Made by a program: the position numbers and the translations under genes
Source: Peribacillus sp. FSL P2-0133
GTDB taxonomy: Bacteria > Bacillota > Bacilli > Bacillales > DSM-1321
Direction: 5' to 3'
Assembly (NCBI RefSeq): GCF_037975445.1
Contig: NZ_CP150254.1
Location: forward strand, 1,858,001 to 1,922,000
DNA length: 64,000 nucleotides
Shown: positions 50,344 to 60,139 of the stretch, piece after piece
Layout: each line of letters opens with the position of its first letter
How positions within the stretch are numbered: position 1 is the first letter of the stretch
Notes under the pieces: model-generated
The model's database searches: none
The model's input: only the letters and a program-made list of their open reading frames with translations
Told to the model about the DNA's origin: nothing

Positions 50344-51720
50344 ATGAATTCAAAATATATTATGATAATGGAAGACATTAAGCTTCGACTAGAAGATGGT
50401 TCGCTAATTGCAGGCAGTAAACTGCCTTCTGTTCGTCAGTTATCTGAGTATTTTTCATGTAGCAAAAATACGGTCATTAAAGCATACGTAGAACTTGAAA
50501 AAGAACATTTAATTTATTCTGTTCCTAAGAGCGGCTACTATGTTGTGAATGAATACCAAAAAGCGACGGAAGAAAATGAGGTGATTGATTTTTTGTCTGC
50601 CGGTCCAGATAAAAATGTTATGCCTTATGTGGAATTTCAACATTGTATGAATCAAGCAATTGATCATTATAAAGAAGAGCTTTTTACATACTCTGATCAA
50701 CAAGGGCTTTACTCACTACGAGTACAGTTGGTGAAATATCTGCAAAATTTACAGGTTTTCACTCAATCAGAAAGATTAGTCGTTGTATCTGGCTCGCAGC
50801 AAGCCCTTAATTTATTAGTGTCTATGCCATTTCCAAATGGAAAAAACAATATTCTAATTGAACAGCCTACTTATTTCGGATTCATTGAGTCGATCAATCT
50901 GCATCAAACTACTACTTTTGGAATTGAATTATCAATGGAAGGGATTGATCTTGATCGTCTGGAATACATTTTTCGAAATAATGATATAAAATTTTTCTAT
51001 ATTATCCCGAGATTTCACAATCCACTTGGACATTGTTATACGAATGGCGAAAAGAAAAAAATCGTTGAGTTAGCTGAAAAATACGATGTATATATAGTGG
51101 AGGATGATATATTAGGAGACCTTGATCCAAATCCAAAATCAGATCCTTTATTTTCTTTTGATCCTTCTGGGAGAGTGATCTATATTAAAAGCCTTTCGAA
51201 AATTTTTCTCCCTGGGTTAAGGATTGGTACTGTCGTTCTTCCTGCATTAATGATTAACAATTTCATACGATATAAATTTAGTTCGGATTTTAATAGTTCA
51301 GCACTTTCTCAAGGTGCGCTAGAAATCTATTTAAAAAGCGGTATGTTTAATAGCCATCTCAAAAAAGTCAAAGAGGTATATAGGACTAAAATGCAGATCC
51401 TTCAAGAAGCATGTCAATTATTGCTGCCGGCCAATACTTCTTTTTCAAAACCGACTTCCGGATTCTATCTTTCCATCAGTTTGCCCGAAAATGTGAAAGC
51501 AAAACAGGTGGTTCATATGTTAAACGAGCAGCATATATATGTTGATGATGCCTCTAGAATGTTTTTAGCAGAATATAAAAAAGAAAATCTCGTTCGATTA
51601 TGCATCTCACAAGTGAACGAGAGTCAAATTAAACTAGGGGTAGAGCGATTGGCTCACTGTATTGCTTTAATTGACAGTAGAAAAAAACATATTACTCCAA
51701 ATAACTTTTTACTCATATAG
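50344..51720 (+). CDS. MocR-family PLP-dependent transcriptional regulator
   Basis: The 458 residues are a fusion. A GntR-type winged helix (~1-75; EDIKLRLEDGSLIAGSKLPS, VRQLSEYFSCSKNTVIKAYV) is followed by a fold-type I aminotransferase domain (~100-440). That domain has YSDQQGLYSLRVQL, VVSGSQQALN, the Asp motif VYIVEDDILGDLD and the PLP lysine motif IYIKSLSKIFLPGLRIG. The PLP Lys (SLSK) is intact, so it should sense an amine or vitamin B6 compound. GGAGGGGG precedes the ATG. Divergent from the EamA transporter, its likely target. Confidence 0.92.
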   Translation: MNSKYIMIMEDIKLRLEDGSLIAGSKLPSVRQLSEYFSCSKNTVIKAYVELEKEHLIYSVPKSGYYVVNEYQKATEENEVIDFLSAGPDKNVMPYVEFQHCMNQAIDHYKEELFTYSDQQGLYSLRVQLVKYLQNLQVFTQSERLVVVSGSQQALNLLVSMPFPNGKNNILIEQPTYFGFIESINLHQTTTFGIELSMEGIDLDRLEYIFRNNDIKFFYIIPRFHNPLGHCYTNGEKKKIVELAEKYDVYIVEDDILGDLDPNPKSDPLFSFDPSGRVIYIKSLSKIFLPGLRIGTVVLPALMINNFIRYKFSSDFNSSALSQGALEIYLKSGMFNSHLKKVKEVYRTKMQILQEACQLLLPANTSFSKPTSGFYLSISLPENVKAKQVVHMLNEQHIYVDDASRMFLAEYKKENLVRLCISQVNESQIKLGVERLAHCIALIDSRKKHITPNNFLLI

Positions 51721-52024
51721 TATGGGTAAGCTTTTATAGATGGCAGATTCAGAGGATTATACGGATTTCCAAGCATTTATCAAAACGGTTGATTATGTAA
51801 CTTAGAAATTTAGCAATGTTCTTTTTGAGTCATAATGATAATAAACCTTTATGTGCTCCCATTTCAAAAAGGCAAGATAAAGGGTTAAAGCTTGAAGAAA
51901 GATTGAAATATTCAGTATGTTTTCTGTGGAGTCTTTGAGGTACCCTAATAAACCTGCAATAATATACTATATACCAATTGATTTTAAGATGTAATATATG
52001 GGTTACTTGAAAGGAGTTTTCCTC
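51721..52024. other. intergenic region with a small coding scrap
   Basis: Between the MocR and LysE genes a frame of 21 codons (MADSEDYTDFQAFIKTVDYV, 51740-51805) looks coding but is isolated and has no ribosome binding site. It is probably a gene remnant. Nothing else recognised. Confidence 0.3.
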
Positions 52025-52600
52025 ATGAATATTACATCTTTTTTAATTTACTGTTTTATTGTAACTTTTACACCAGGACCTACTAATATCGTGATATTAT
52101 CCACAGTGCATAATATGGGGACAAAGAAGGCAATGGAATATACGTATGGAGCAACTATTGCTTTTGGTTTATTACTTGTTATTTCTGCTATGTTGAATAC
52201 TATGCTAGTAACGATAATCCCAAAAATTTTGATCGTTATGCAGATAATCGGAAGCTTTTATATGTTCTATCTCGCTTATCAAATTTACAAAATGGATACA
52301 TCAAAACCAACTGTAAACCAAACTGCCACTTTTATGTCAGGCTTCCTTATGCAGTTTTTAAATCCTAAGGTGGTTCTATTTACAATGACTGTAATTCCCA
52401 GCTTTATTATGCCACACTATACTGCAATGCCTGCAGTGACAATAAGTGTTGTTTCTATAACTATTGTAGGATTTTTAGCTTTTATTACATGGGTTCTTTT
52501 CGGTACGCTCTTCAAGGAGTTTTTACAGAAGCATGAAAAGTTTGTTAATGCCGTGATGGCAATATCTTTAGCTTATTCTGCTATAATGATTTGGATGTAG
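52025..52600 (+). CDS. LysE/RhtB-family exporter
   Basis: ATG 52025 follows AAAGGAG, giving 191 residues. Six membrane helices are predicted with the family motifs: TPGPTNIVILSTVHNMG in the first loop and SGFLMQFLNPKVVLFTMTVI in the middle. The C-terminal helix (NAVMAISLAYSAIMIWM) is typical. Members export amino acids or related metabolites. The following AraC gene begins 16 bp downstream on the same strand, suggesting co-transcription and substrate-linked control. Confidence 0.9.
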   Translation: MNITSFLIYCFIVTFTPGPTNIVILSTVHNMGTKKAMEYTYGATIAFGLLLVISAMLNTMLVTIIPKILIVMQIIGSFYMFYLAYQIYKMDTSKPTVNQTATFMSGFLMQFLNPKVVLFTMTVIPSFIMPHYTAMPAVTISVVSITIVGFLAFITWVLFGTLFKEFLQKHEKFVNAVMAISLAYSAIMIWM

Positions 52601-52616
52601 ATAAGGGGTGAATTAA

Positions 52617-53393
52617 ATGGACAAATTTATCTATAAAAAATCTGCAGGTATTACGGCGTTGTCAGCCAGTATTACTGATTTTACGTATAAAAAGCACTCT
52701 CACAAGGAATATGCGATAGGTGTAACATTGCGTGGTATTCAGCATTATAACTTGGATGGAAGTTTACAATTATCATATCAAAATGGTGTTATGCTTTTTA
52801 ATCCAGAACAGGCACATGACGGAATGGCACATGATGAGGCAGGTCTTGATTATGTTATGCTATATATTGAGCCACAATTGCTTTTAGAGGTTATTGAGAA
52901 AAAGGATTTAGTACGATTTTCAACTCCCATTGTGTATGATTATAGAATTGAACAAAGAATATTAAATCTTTCTAATGCTATTTTAAGTGAAAAAGATGAG
53001 GCTTTGTGCAGTGAATTACTCTTATCCCTCGCAGATAGCCTTATTCAAACGAATCTTTCTACAGACTGTAAGAAAGATAACGCTCCAATTAGAAAAGCAA
53101 AGGAAATGTTTCATACCAATTTAGACAATGTACTTAAACTTGACGAGATATGTAAAGAGCTTAATTTATCTAAATTCCAGTTTATCAGATTATTCAAGGC
53201 CCATACTGGAATTTCACCATACCAATACTTTCTTAACTGCAAGATAGAACGTGCAAAGCAGCTAATAGAAAAAAACGGAGATATTTATTCAGCTGTTGCT
53301 GATTGTGGTTTTGTTGATTTAACCCATTTAAATAAACATTTTAAAAGCGTATATGGAATAACGGCATTTGAATATATGTCACATTTAAAATGA
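52617..53393 (+). CDS. AraC-family regulator
   Basis: The 258 residues comprise an N-terminal AraC-type cupin (~15-95; KKHSHKEYAIGVTLRGIQHY, LFNPEQAHDGMA) and a C-terminal double helix-turn-helix (~155-258; LKLDEICKELNLSKFQFIRL, FKAHTGISPYQYFLNCKIER and DCGFVDLTHLNKHFKSVYGI). AAGGGGTG precedes the ATG. Co-directional with the LysE exporter, so likely its regulator; AraC/LysE pairs of this form are common. Ligand unknown. Confidence 0.9.
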   Translation: MDKFIYKKSAGITALSASITDFTYKKHSHKEYAIGVTLRGIQHYNLDGSLQLSYQNGVMLFNPEQAHDGMAHDEAGLDYVMLYIEPQLLLEVIEKKDLVRFSTPIVYDYRIEQRILNLSNAILSEKDEALCSELLLSLADSLIQTNLSTDCKKDNAPIRKAKEMFHTNLDNVLKLDEICKELNLSKFQFIRLFKAHTGISPYQYFLNCKIERAKQLIEKNGDIYSAVADCGFVDLTHLNKHFKSVYGITAFEYMSHLK

Positions 53394-53583
53394 GAAGGGA
53401 TAAATTAAGACTGATTCTTTTAACAAGGTAAAAGTAAATATTACAGCATTTTTAATGGGGAGAATTTGTGCACATTAGACGTTACCACGGCTATCTATCC
53501 TGAAAATCTTCAAGAAATATAATGGCGGCAATCGTATAAGTCTACACGATTAAATTAGGATAAAAATAAAAGGGGGAATAAAA

Positions 53584-53961
53584 TTGTCTTTAAACGTAGG
53601 GGATATTATTAAATTTGAACGGACTTTCACCAAAGAGGATGTTGAAATGTTCACAAAAGTATCCTGGGATGAGGGGAATCACCATATTACTCCCGATGAA
53701 CAGGGGAGACTTGTTATTCAAGGGTTGTTGACTGCTTGTTTACCAACAAAAGTTGGTGGAGAAAACAATGTACTGGCTCGTACTATGAATTTTGAGTTTA
53801 TTAAACCAGTTTTTACAGGAGATACAATAATATGTGAAGTAACGATCGAAAAGTTTGAAAAGAAAGATAATGGTAGAATATCTATTTTGGCAACTTTCCT
53901 ATGCGCAAACCAGAATGAGGAACAAGTATTAAGAGGAAGCTTTGCGGGAGTCATATTATAA
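53584..53961 (+). CDS. MaoC-like hotdog-fold protein
   Basis: The TTG-started frame (AAAGGGGG upstream) has 125 residues. VGDIIKFERTFTKEDVEMFT and the final hotdog strands (TIICEVTIEKFEKKD, SILATFLCANQN) match (R)-hydratase/MaoC-like proteins. The catalytic D-x4-H motif is not canonical: SWDEGNHHITPDE keeps Asp and His with altered spacing, so enoyl-CoA hydratase activity is uncertain. It stands alone; 250 bp of non-coding DNA follow, including a small GC-rich scrap (54020-54115). Confidence 0.7.
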   Translation: MSLNVGDIIKFERTFTKEDVEMFTKVSWDEGNHHITPDEQGRLVIQGLLTACLPTKVGGENNVLARTMNFEFIKPVFTGDTIICEVTIEKFEKKDNGRISILATFLCANQNEEQVLRGSFAGVIL

Positions 53962-54212
53962 ACGTATATACTTAGCTGCTTAATTTTATTCTGTTTATTG
54001 TTTTTGAACTGATTCTATAGCGCCTACCCCGCAGGTAGCAGCATGGGTGACTGAGACGCAAAACCACACAGGGGACAAATTGGGGGCGACTGTCATTGTC
54101 GGTGTGCAAATTCGATAGATATAACAGTGATCATAAGTGTAAATCCAAATGATGATATAGTTACTATATTTTGATTATTCAGATTAGTTGATTATTTAAG
54201 GAGGAATAGCTT

Positions 54213-55196
54213 ATGAACAACTCAAGTATTATTTTTTTTGAAAGAAAATTTCCCAGTGCAAACATGTTACTTATTAAGGATCAGCTCCCAGTCCTTATTG
54301 ATACTGGTTTTGGAAGTGATGCGAAAGGTACAGAGCAATTAATTAAAGAAGTAGGCGTTTCACCTGAAGAATTACACCTTATAGTGAATACGCACTATCA
54401 TAGCGATCATGTAGGGGGGAATTTTCATTTTCAAAAAAATTTCGGTGTTAAGATTGCTGCTCATAAATGGGAAGCAGATTTAATTAATTCTTGTGACCTT
54501 GAATCCTGTAGTGCAGAATGGTTAGATCAGCCTGTAGAACCTTATCGAGTGGATATAAAGCTCTCAGATAACGATGAGATTTACACAGGTAGTAGAAATT
54601 TGAAAGTCTTGTACACTCCGGGACATACTTTAGGGCATATTTCTTTATATGAACCGGAAGAAGAAATACTAATTTGCGGGGATCTTTTCCACAAAAATGA
54701 TATCGGATGGTTAAATATCTTCCGAGAGGGTGTAACATCTATCCAACGATCTATAGAAAGTTTGGATCTATTGTCCATGCTCACAATTCGAAAGGCATAT
54801 TCGGGACATGGACCTCAAATAGAAAATCCTATGGTTTCCATTGATGCAGCAAGGAAACGGTTTGAAAAGTGGCTAAAGGCACCAGAAAAAGTTTCATGGC
54901 ATGCTTGTAAGAGGATTTTTTCATTCACATTAATCATTAAAAATGGATTGGCAAAAGAAGAAGTTGATGAGTACCTATTACAGTGTGGTTGGTTCCATGA
55001 TTTTGCACGCTACTCTTTCAAGCTAAATCCAGAGGAATTTATTCGAGTCCTGCTTGATGAAATGATTCGTTCTGGAGCAGCAAGCTGGCACAATGATCAT
55101 TTAATTTCTTCCACTCCATATCACGCGCCACAAAAAAAATGGATGAATAAGAACATAAAGCCGAAAGATTGGAAGTCCCCAGGCTATCTCACATAA
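54213..55196 (+). CDS. metallo-beta-lactamase-fold hydrolase
   Basis: AAGGAGGAA precedes ATG; the protein has 327 residues. The MBL metal motif is NTHYHSDHVGGNFHF (HxHxDH at ~68-73), followed by TPGHTLGHISLY, the metal-bridging Asp in LICGDLFHKND, and a late His in AYSGHGPQIENP. A ~120-residue helical C-terminal extension (FARYSFKLNPEEFIRVLLDE) is of the kind seen in broad MBL-fold hydrolases (glyoxalase II-like thioesters or lactones). Substrate unknown. No partner genes. Confidence 0.88.
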   Translation: MNNSSIIFFERKFPSANMLLIKDQLPVLIDTGFGSDAKGTEQLIKEVGVSPEELHLIVNTHYHSDHVGGNFHFQKNFGVKIAAHKWEADLINSCDLESCSAEWLDQPVEPYRVDIKLSDNDEIYTGSRNLKVLYTPGHTLGHISLYEPEEEILICGDLFHKNDIGWLNIFREGVTSIQRSIESLDLLSMLTIRKAYSGHGPQIENPMVSIDAARKRFEKWLKAPEKVSWHACKRIFSFTLIIKNGLAKEEVDEYLLQCGWFHDFARYSFKLNPEEFIRVLLDEMIRSGAASWHNDHLISSTPYHAPQKKWMNKNIKPKDWKSPGYLT

Positions 55197-55722
55197 CTAA
55201 AGAAGAAATTTATGGTCTGATACACTTCGTTTAACTTGTTTTATACTAGGAATTCCTTCTTGTAAGCTACGCAAAAATTGATGGGTAACATGGAAAGAGG
55301 GGCAAAAAGGAAAGTGAACTGTAAATTGAAGAGACTTATGATAATAAGGGAAAATGTTGAATAGATTATTAGAGTATCATAAAGAAAATCAAGAAAAATA
55401 GAATTCGCTAAAGATCACTTGGGGAGAAAGAAAAGATCATTCGTTACGAGGGTGCTTGTGAAGGATTATTAGGTTGTTATTTTTGCTTTTAATGGGTTTT
55501 AGTAATTTTAAAGCATCCTGTCGAGGATGTTTTTTTATTGGAATAAATACACAATAACAAAAACTGTGATGTTAATTCCTGTATAATGACAATAAAGTTG
55601 CTCCATTTACAATAAAGTCATTTAATTTTTGATAAAGCTGTTTAAAAATTAGCTTGTTTATAAGGCGAGATTCTGATATGATTATTTGAAAATTTTTAAG
55701 GGGTTTAGAGAGGGTGAGTCAA
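55197..55722. other. intergenic region upstream of the MFS leader
   Basis: No gene recognised. Contains a terminator (GCATCCT-gtcg-AGGATG with seven T, 55513-55537) and the duplicated text ACAATAAAGT (55587, 55608) of unknown meaning. Confidence 0.5.
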
Positions 55723-55782
55723 TTGACTAAAAAACTTAGACAATTGAAAAACGTTTCAGTGTTCCAAACGCTTCTAACTTAG
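55723..55782 (+). CDS. 19-residue leader peptide of the MFS gene
   Basis: TTG with AGAGGGTGAG 4 bases upstream encodes MTKKLRQLKNVSVFQTLLT and stops inside the hairpin region preceding the MFS exporter. A short, well-initiated peptide ending within competing hairpins is the signature of ribosome-stalling attenuation of antibiotic-resistance genes. Confidence 0.6.
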   Translation: MTKKLRQLKNVSVFQTLLT

Positions 55783-55800
55783 AAAAATAATTTAGAAGCG
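55752..55800 (+). promoter_or_regulatory. attenuator with two mutually exclusive hairpins
   Basis: CGTTT (55752-55756) can pair with AAACG (55766-55770). CGCTTCTAA (55769-55777) can pair with TTAGAAGCG (55792-55800). The two stems share bases 55769-55770, so only one can form. The second stem ends at the GAGGA ribosome binding site (55800-55804) of the MFS gene and would hide it. Confidence 0.55.
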
Positions 55801-55812
55801 AGGAATAGTTAT

Positions 55813-56979
55813 ATGAAAAATCAAAGAATCTTTAATAAATCATTTCTTTTTTTATTTACAAGCAACTTATTAGTTTTTATAGGGTTTGAAATGTTGCTTC
55901 CTATTTTGCCAGCCTATATGTTAAGCATGAATGCATCTTCCATTCATGTTGGTCTAGTAACAACATTATTTACGATAGGTGCTGTTCTAATCAGACCTTT
56001 TGTAGGTTACTATTTAATTGATAACCAACGGAAAAGTCTAGCCATTTGTGCAAGTGCAGCTTTAATGATTATAACAATGCTGTATCCATTTCTTAATATT
56101 ATATGGCTTCTTCTATTGTTACGACTTTTCCATGGTGCAGCGTGGGGGGTATCGACCACAGCTAATAGTACAATAGTAGTTGATTTAATTCCTAAGACAC
56201 GATTAGGAGAAGGAATAGGGTATTTTTCTATATCCACAACGGTAGGGGCTATCATTGCACCAAGTATAGGTATCCTTATCTATGACTCTTTTTCCTTCGA
56301 TATTTTAATTTGGTCATCAGTAGTACTGAGCCTATTGGCAGTAATTGCGCTTCAATTTGTATATTCACCTACCACTGAAAAGCGTGAGAAGAAACCATTT
56401 CGATTATTGGATATGATTTTTGAAAAAGATGTTTGGTTCCAAGCGTTACTGACGGTTATTACAACACTTGGTTTTGGAGCGATCATTACATTTATCGTTC
56501 TATTTGGAAAACAAAAGGAATTGGATCATATTTTTCTATTCTTCCTTATCAATGCAACTGTCGCTACATTACTACGTCCGTTTACGGGAAAATGGTATGA
56601 CAAAAAAGGACCTTGGTCTATTATCATTATGTCAGCTGTGTTAGGATTTTTGTCACTTTTTATACTTTCTTATGCAAGGAATGATCTTCAACTTATCATT
56701 GCGGCGATTTTATTTGGGGCAGGTTATGGAACTGTTATGCCATGTTTACAAACGTGGACTGTTCAAAATGTAAGAGAAGAAAAAAGAGGCGCAGCCAACG
56801 CAACCTTTTTTTCCAGCTTTGACGTTGGTGTTGGAATTAGCTCATTTGTATTAGGTATTTTAGCTGAATGGATTAGTTTAGAGATGATCTTCAGGTTTGT
56901 TAGTCTAAGTTTTATTGTTGTTGCAGTTTTAGTATATAAGGATTATTTAATTGAAAAGTCAAGGTATAAAAATATATAA
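55813..56979 (+). CDS. MFS exporter, probably drug efflux
   Basis: This 388-residue protein has about twelve membrane helices. The first carries LFLFTSNLLVFIGFEMLLPI. The motif A region is FTIGAVLIRPFVGYYLIDN (R-P-F-VG), repeated at ATLLRPFTGKWYDKKGPW in the second half. The middle loop has TEKREKKPFRLLDMIF. LFHGAAWGVSTTANSTIVVD is a typical helix 4 motif. The layout is that of YfmO/YttB-like Bacillus drug exporters. Control by a leader peptide and alternative hairpins suggests induction by a ribosome-targeting compound. A CCACCTCT/AGAGGTGG terminator follows. Confidence 0.88.
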   Translation: MKNQRIFNKSFLFLFTSNLLVFIGFEMLLPILPAYMLSMNASSIHVGLVTTLFTIGAVLIRPFVGYYLIDNQRKSLAICASAALMIITMLYPFLNIIWLLLLLRLFHGAAWGVSTTANSTIVVDLIPKTRLGEGIGYFSISTTVGAIIAPSIGILIYDSFSFDILIWSSVVLSLLAVIALQFVYSPTTEKREKKPFRLLDMIFEKDVWFQALLTVITTLGFGAIITFIVLFGKQKELDHIFLFFLINATVATLLRPFTGKWYDKKGPWSIIIMSAVLGFLSLFILSYARNDLQLIIAAILFGAGYGTVMPCLQTWTVQNVREEKRGAANATFFSSFDVGVGISSFVLGILAEWISLEMIFRFVSLSFIVVAVLVYKDYLIEKSRYKNI

Positions 56980-56994
56980 ATCGATGAAAACTAT

Positions 56995-57018
56995 CCACCT
57001 CTATGTTAATAGAGGTGG
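56995..57018 (+). terminator. terminator of the MFS gene
   Basis: CCACCTCT-atgttaat-AGAGGTGG followed by AATTGTTT. The following ~400 bp hold no recognisable gene. Confidence 0.65.
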
Positions 57019-57430
57019 AATTGTTTGCAAAAAAGTGGATTATAATATGGCTTTTACTTAAGAAGGCTATTCAAGAAAACAAACCTTTAATACCAATACA
57101 CTAAACCTGCAATACATCTAGTTCATCTCGTGCGCATACAGGGGATGCTTAAAAAGCAGCTGTTGGCCTAGCCGGCAGGACAAGCGTCAAGAATCAGTGC
57201 TTCCTTTTTTATTTCACCGATTTTACAGTAAGTTCCTTACCTGCAGAAGTGCTTTGATTTATGAATCTCAAACTTTGGTTTAAAAAGAGGGTAACTAGCT
57301 CCAAAGCTTATATCTGTTTTCGTAGGTGCGAAGTTTGGAGTTTAAGTTATAATAGTAAAAACATCCGTCTATATAGGATAGATGTCAGTAAGCTTCTTGA
57401 TTAATACATAAAAAGGATTGGTGAATAAGT

Positions 57431-57745
57431 ATGGCAATAGTTGATGTAACGGTTATTCCTGTCGGTACACAAACTCCAAGTGTCAGCAGTTATGTGGCAG
57501 ATATTCAAAGAGTTTTAAAGCAATATGAAGAAAAGGGAGAAATTCGTTTTCAACTGACTCCCATGAATACAATCATTGAAGGCGACCTGCCTAAGTTGTT
57601 TGAAGTGATCCAAGCGATGCACGAAGTACCTTTTGAAAAAGGTCTTGCTAGAGTTTGTACGAATATCCGAATCGATGACCGTCGTGATAAAGACCGCAAG
57701 ATGGAAGACAAAGTAAAGCGAGTGAAGGGCATGCTTGAGGAATAA
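57431..57745 (+). CDS. yqgV: thiamine-binding MTH1187/YqgV-family protein
   Basis: The 104 residues match the MTH1187/YkoF-like ferredoxin-like fold: IVDVTVIPVGTQTPSVSSYV at the start, FQLTPMNTIIEGDLPKLFEV in the middle, and the basic C-terminal RVCTNIRIDDRRDKDRKMED. Homologues bind thiamine or its precursor pyrimidine, and B. subtilis YqgV is of this group. Exact role is unclear. A strong AT-rich hairpin terminator lies at 57861-57897. Confidence 0.88.
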   Translation: MAIVDVTVIPVGTQTPSVSSYVADIQRVLKQYEEKGEIRFQLTPMNTIIEGDLPKLFEVIQAMHEVPFEKGLARVCTNIRIDDRRDKDRKMEDKVKRVKGMLEE

Positions 57746-57860
57746 CAGGTTTTGTAAGTAAGAGGATTTCGCAGTGGAATGTATACAAATAGGAGAACTA
57801 TGCATTAGATGACCTTTTTGGCATTTGGATGGAAGCAGTTTTAAGTTCTTTGTAAAATAG

Positions 57861-57897
57861 AAAAGGATTATTATCTATATTAGATAATAATCCTTTT
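57861..57897. terminator. strong bidirectional terminator
   Basis: AAAAGGATTATTATCTA and its exact complement with a 3-base loop, between convergent genes. Confidence 0.75.
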
Positions 57898-57968
57898 CTT
57901 TATAGAGTTTCTTGTTTGATTTTTGTATTTGTGAGAGTTCTATTAAAGAACGGGGAACAAGTAGAAAG

Positions 57969-58421
57969 TTATAAGCGTTCGCCATATAGTTCCTTTTCTT
58001 CATTCGGATGAAAAAGAGTGAATCCTTTTGAACAAAAAACAAACCTTCTATCTATCTCGAATCCAGCCTTGTTCAAAATTTCAACAGTTCCATCCGCACC
58101 AGTGCCGGCATACCCGCAACTACAACCAGATAGGTGTAGCTCATTTCCTTTTTTGTCTATAAGTATGAGATCACTATCGAACAAAAGATTGTCTTTATTA
58201 ATTTCTTTAACAATTTTTGCAATTTTAAAACGGTCAAAATGATCTTTAACTGCTTCGAATAACGCAATACTTTTATCGGTAATACCGCGGTCTTCACCGT
58301 AATCTTTTATGATGAATACTTCCCGATTATATGGTTTCTTATATAGATTGTACTTTTGGTAAGTGACGTCATTAATTTTATAAATAAGTGGACTATTATT
58401 ATCCAGTTTTTGATTAAACAT
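57969..58421 (-). CDS. hypothetical protein, 150 residues
   Basis: AGGAGGGG precedes the ATG. The protein is mixed alpha/beta with a conspicuous Cys-Gly loop, LHLSGCSCGYAGTGADGTVE (~95-115), and a later FVFCSKG. Two nearby Cys with Gly-rich text could bind a metal or nucleotide. Residues ~40-85 are charged and helical. No family recognised and no operon partner. Confidence 0.6.
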   Translation of the reverse strand: MFNQKLDNNSPLIYKINDVTYQKYNLYKKPYNREVFIIKDYGEDRGITDKSIALFEAVKDHFDRFKIAKIVKEINKDNLLFDSDLILIDKKGNELHLSGCSCGYAGTGADGTVEILNKAGFEIDRRFVFCSKGFTLFHPNEEKELYGERL

Positions 58422-59378
58422 TATACCCCTCCTAAATAGTTAGTTTATTAAGTTTATTAGGAGAAAAAGAGATTAGTACTAAGAACGTGATAAGACGGCA
58501 AAATTTTTTCATTTCTAATTCTCATTAAGGAATTAATAGGAATTAATCGTGATACTATTGGGTGTGAATGGACGCTGTTAAGGGGAAGTGAAAAAATTAA
58601 AAAGCACCTAAAGGGTGAGTTTTAATACTATATCTATTTAAAGTAGTGAATAAACATAATGTTCATAGCAGTAATACTTTTTCCTTCATTGGAGTGAAGT
58701 TCCAAGAAAATCTTTAAAGAAAATAATACATAGAAGAACCCTCTGAACGTTTTCATAAATCATCGAAAGGCACTCATTTACTGAGTGCTTTTTCAGCTAG
58801 AGAAATATATTGTAAGAGTAAAGAGAAAAATAGTAGTAAGAAAAAAGAAGATAAAAAATGATGTAGTGATTACAGTAAAAACAAGAAACAATTCTAACGA
58901 TCATTAAGGGGTAAATTCATTTTAAATAGTTTTGGAGCATCCATTCATTGGGGCTCTTTCATTTTGGATAAGAAGGTGGGGTGAGGGGGTCATACAATGT
59001 AAAATCAGCAACTTGAGGCTTTTATTGTGGGAGAGTTTCAAATAGGTATTCAGTTAAAGCATAATTCCGAACAAATTAAGTGAATTTATATGTTTTAGAA
59101 GAAGAGGTTACATCTGTAAAACCCATTCATTTCGTAATGCATTTTTAAACGAGAAATTAAAGGTTCCAAATTGGCAGATATGACCTTTTGACAATTGTGA
59201 TTGATATCGGTCATAGTGTGAACTGGTTTGTTTTAGGAGTCATAACAAAATTTTAGAAAAAAATATGTTTTTTAGAAACATGTTATGCCCGATACTAACA
59301 GAAAGCAGTAGGTGACACATGAAGAATATGACAACCCCTCTTTTTCATAACATTTAGTAAAAAGATAAGGGTGTGACA
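58422..59378. other. long non-coding stretch
   Basis: About 950 bp with no supportable gene. Two hairpins with T tracts are visible: AGGCACTCA-tttac-TGAGTGCTTTTT (58769-58792) and a GAGCATCC...GGGGCTC one (58936-58960). Nothing else recognised. Confidence 0.5.
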
Positions 59379-59603
59379 ATGCTGAGTAGGAAGAAAAACG
59401 ACCAAATCGTTATTTATATAATAAAAGGCTCAACAATTAAAAGGTTTTTAATCCTGGATCTAATTATTGGATCAGGAATTTTTTATGTGGTCAAATTCAT
59501 TTCTTCAAGCGTATTAATAGCGAGTGCGAGCAGTTTTATTGGAACTGAAGGAATTAAAAAGGCACCGAAAGTTCTAAAAAATGCAATTGGATTAATAACC
59601 TAA
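59379..59603 (+). CDS. small one- or two-TM protein
   Basis: ATG 59379 (GATAAGGGTG upstream) gives 74 residues: a basic N-terminus (MLSRKKNDQIVIYIIKG), hydrophobic LILDLIIGSGIFYVVKFI and SVLIASASSFIG, and a basic end. The ribosome binding site and composition make it plausible as a gene; function unknown. A hairpin terminator (GGAGAATGAATA...TATTCTCC, 59650-59690) lies downstream. Confidence 0.5.
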   Translation: MLSRKKNDQIVIYIIKGSTIKRFLILDLIIGSGIFYVVKFISSSVLIASASSFIGTEGIKKAPKVLKNAIGLIT

Positions 59604-59691
59604 AGACTAATGCATTCCCATAATGGTGCTTTGTCTTACAAGCAGTAAAAGGAGAATGAATATTATAAACATCCGATATGTATTCTCCTTT

Positions 59692-59970
59692 TTATTCATT
59701 GGTGGTATGATTGTGGGCTTCGTACTGTAGGTCCTTATCTTGATATAGTAAATTTTCGAAAGACGATTGTATGGTTTTCTCCATTTGAACCTTTCCTTCT
59801 AAATAGTAACGATATTGCACCGGACTGATAGACTAAAGGTTACTTGCCCACAGTCCCTTTGTAAAAGCGATATTTTTTCATACGGACAGACATTTTAGCC
59901 CTAGTTCTTTCATGATACGCTGTACCTTTTTGTGGTTTACTTTGTGTGCGCGATTTTTGTAACCTGACCC
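59692..59970 (-). pseudogene. IS3-family transposase (orfB) remnant
   Basis: Minus-strand text in shifting frames reads AHKVNHKKVQRIMKELGLK and RMKKYRFYKGTVGK, the HTH_21 segment of IS150-group orfB. It then jumps to SISPVQYRYYLEGKVQ, the extreme C-terminus of the same protein, ending at TAA 59692. The integrase core between (DDE) is deleted. It is a dead IS copy, possibly related to the IS3-like end at 48881. Confidence 0.65.
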
Positions 59971-60139
59971 GGCAGTTTCTAATATTATTAGGGTGAGGCC
60001 TGTGAATCTTATTCCTAAACAAACCATCCCAATGAGCGGATGAGTTCTTTAAAACGAATGCAGCGATGAAATGCCTTGGTATCAAATCTAATCCACTAAT
60101 ATCATCAACAATATTCATTAGGTATCATGGGATAAGGAA

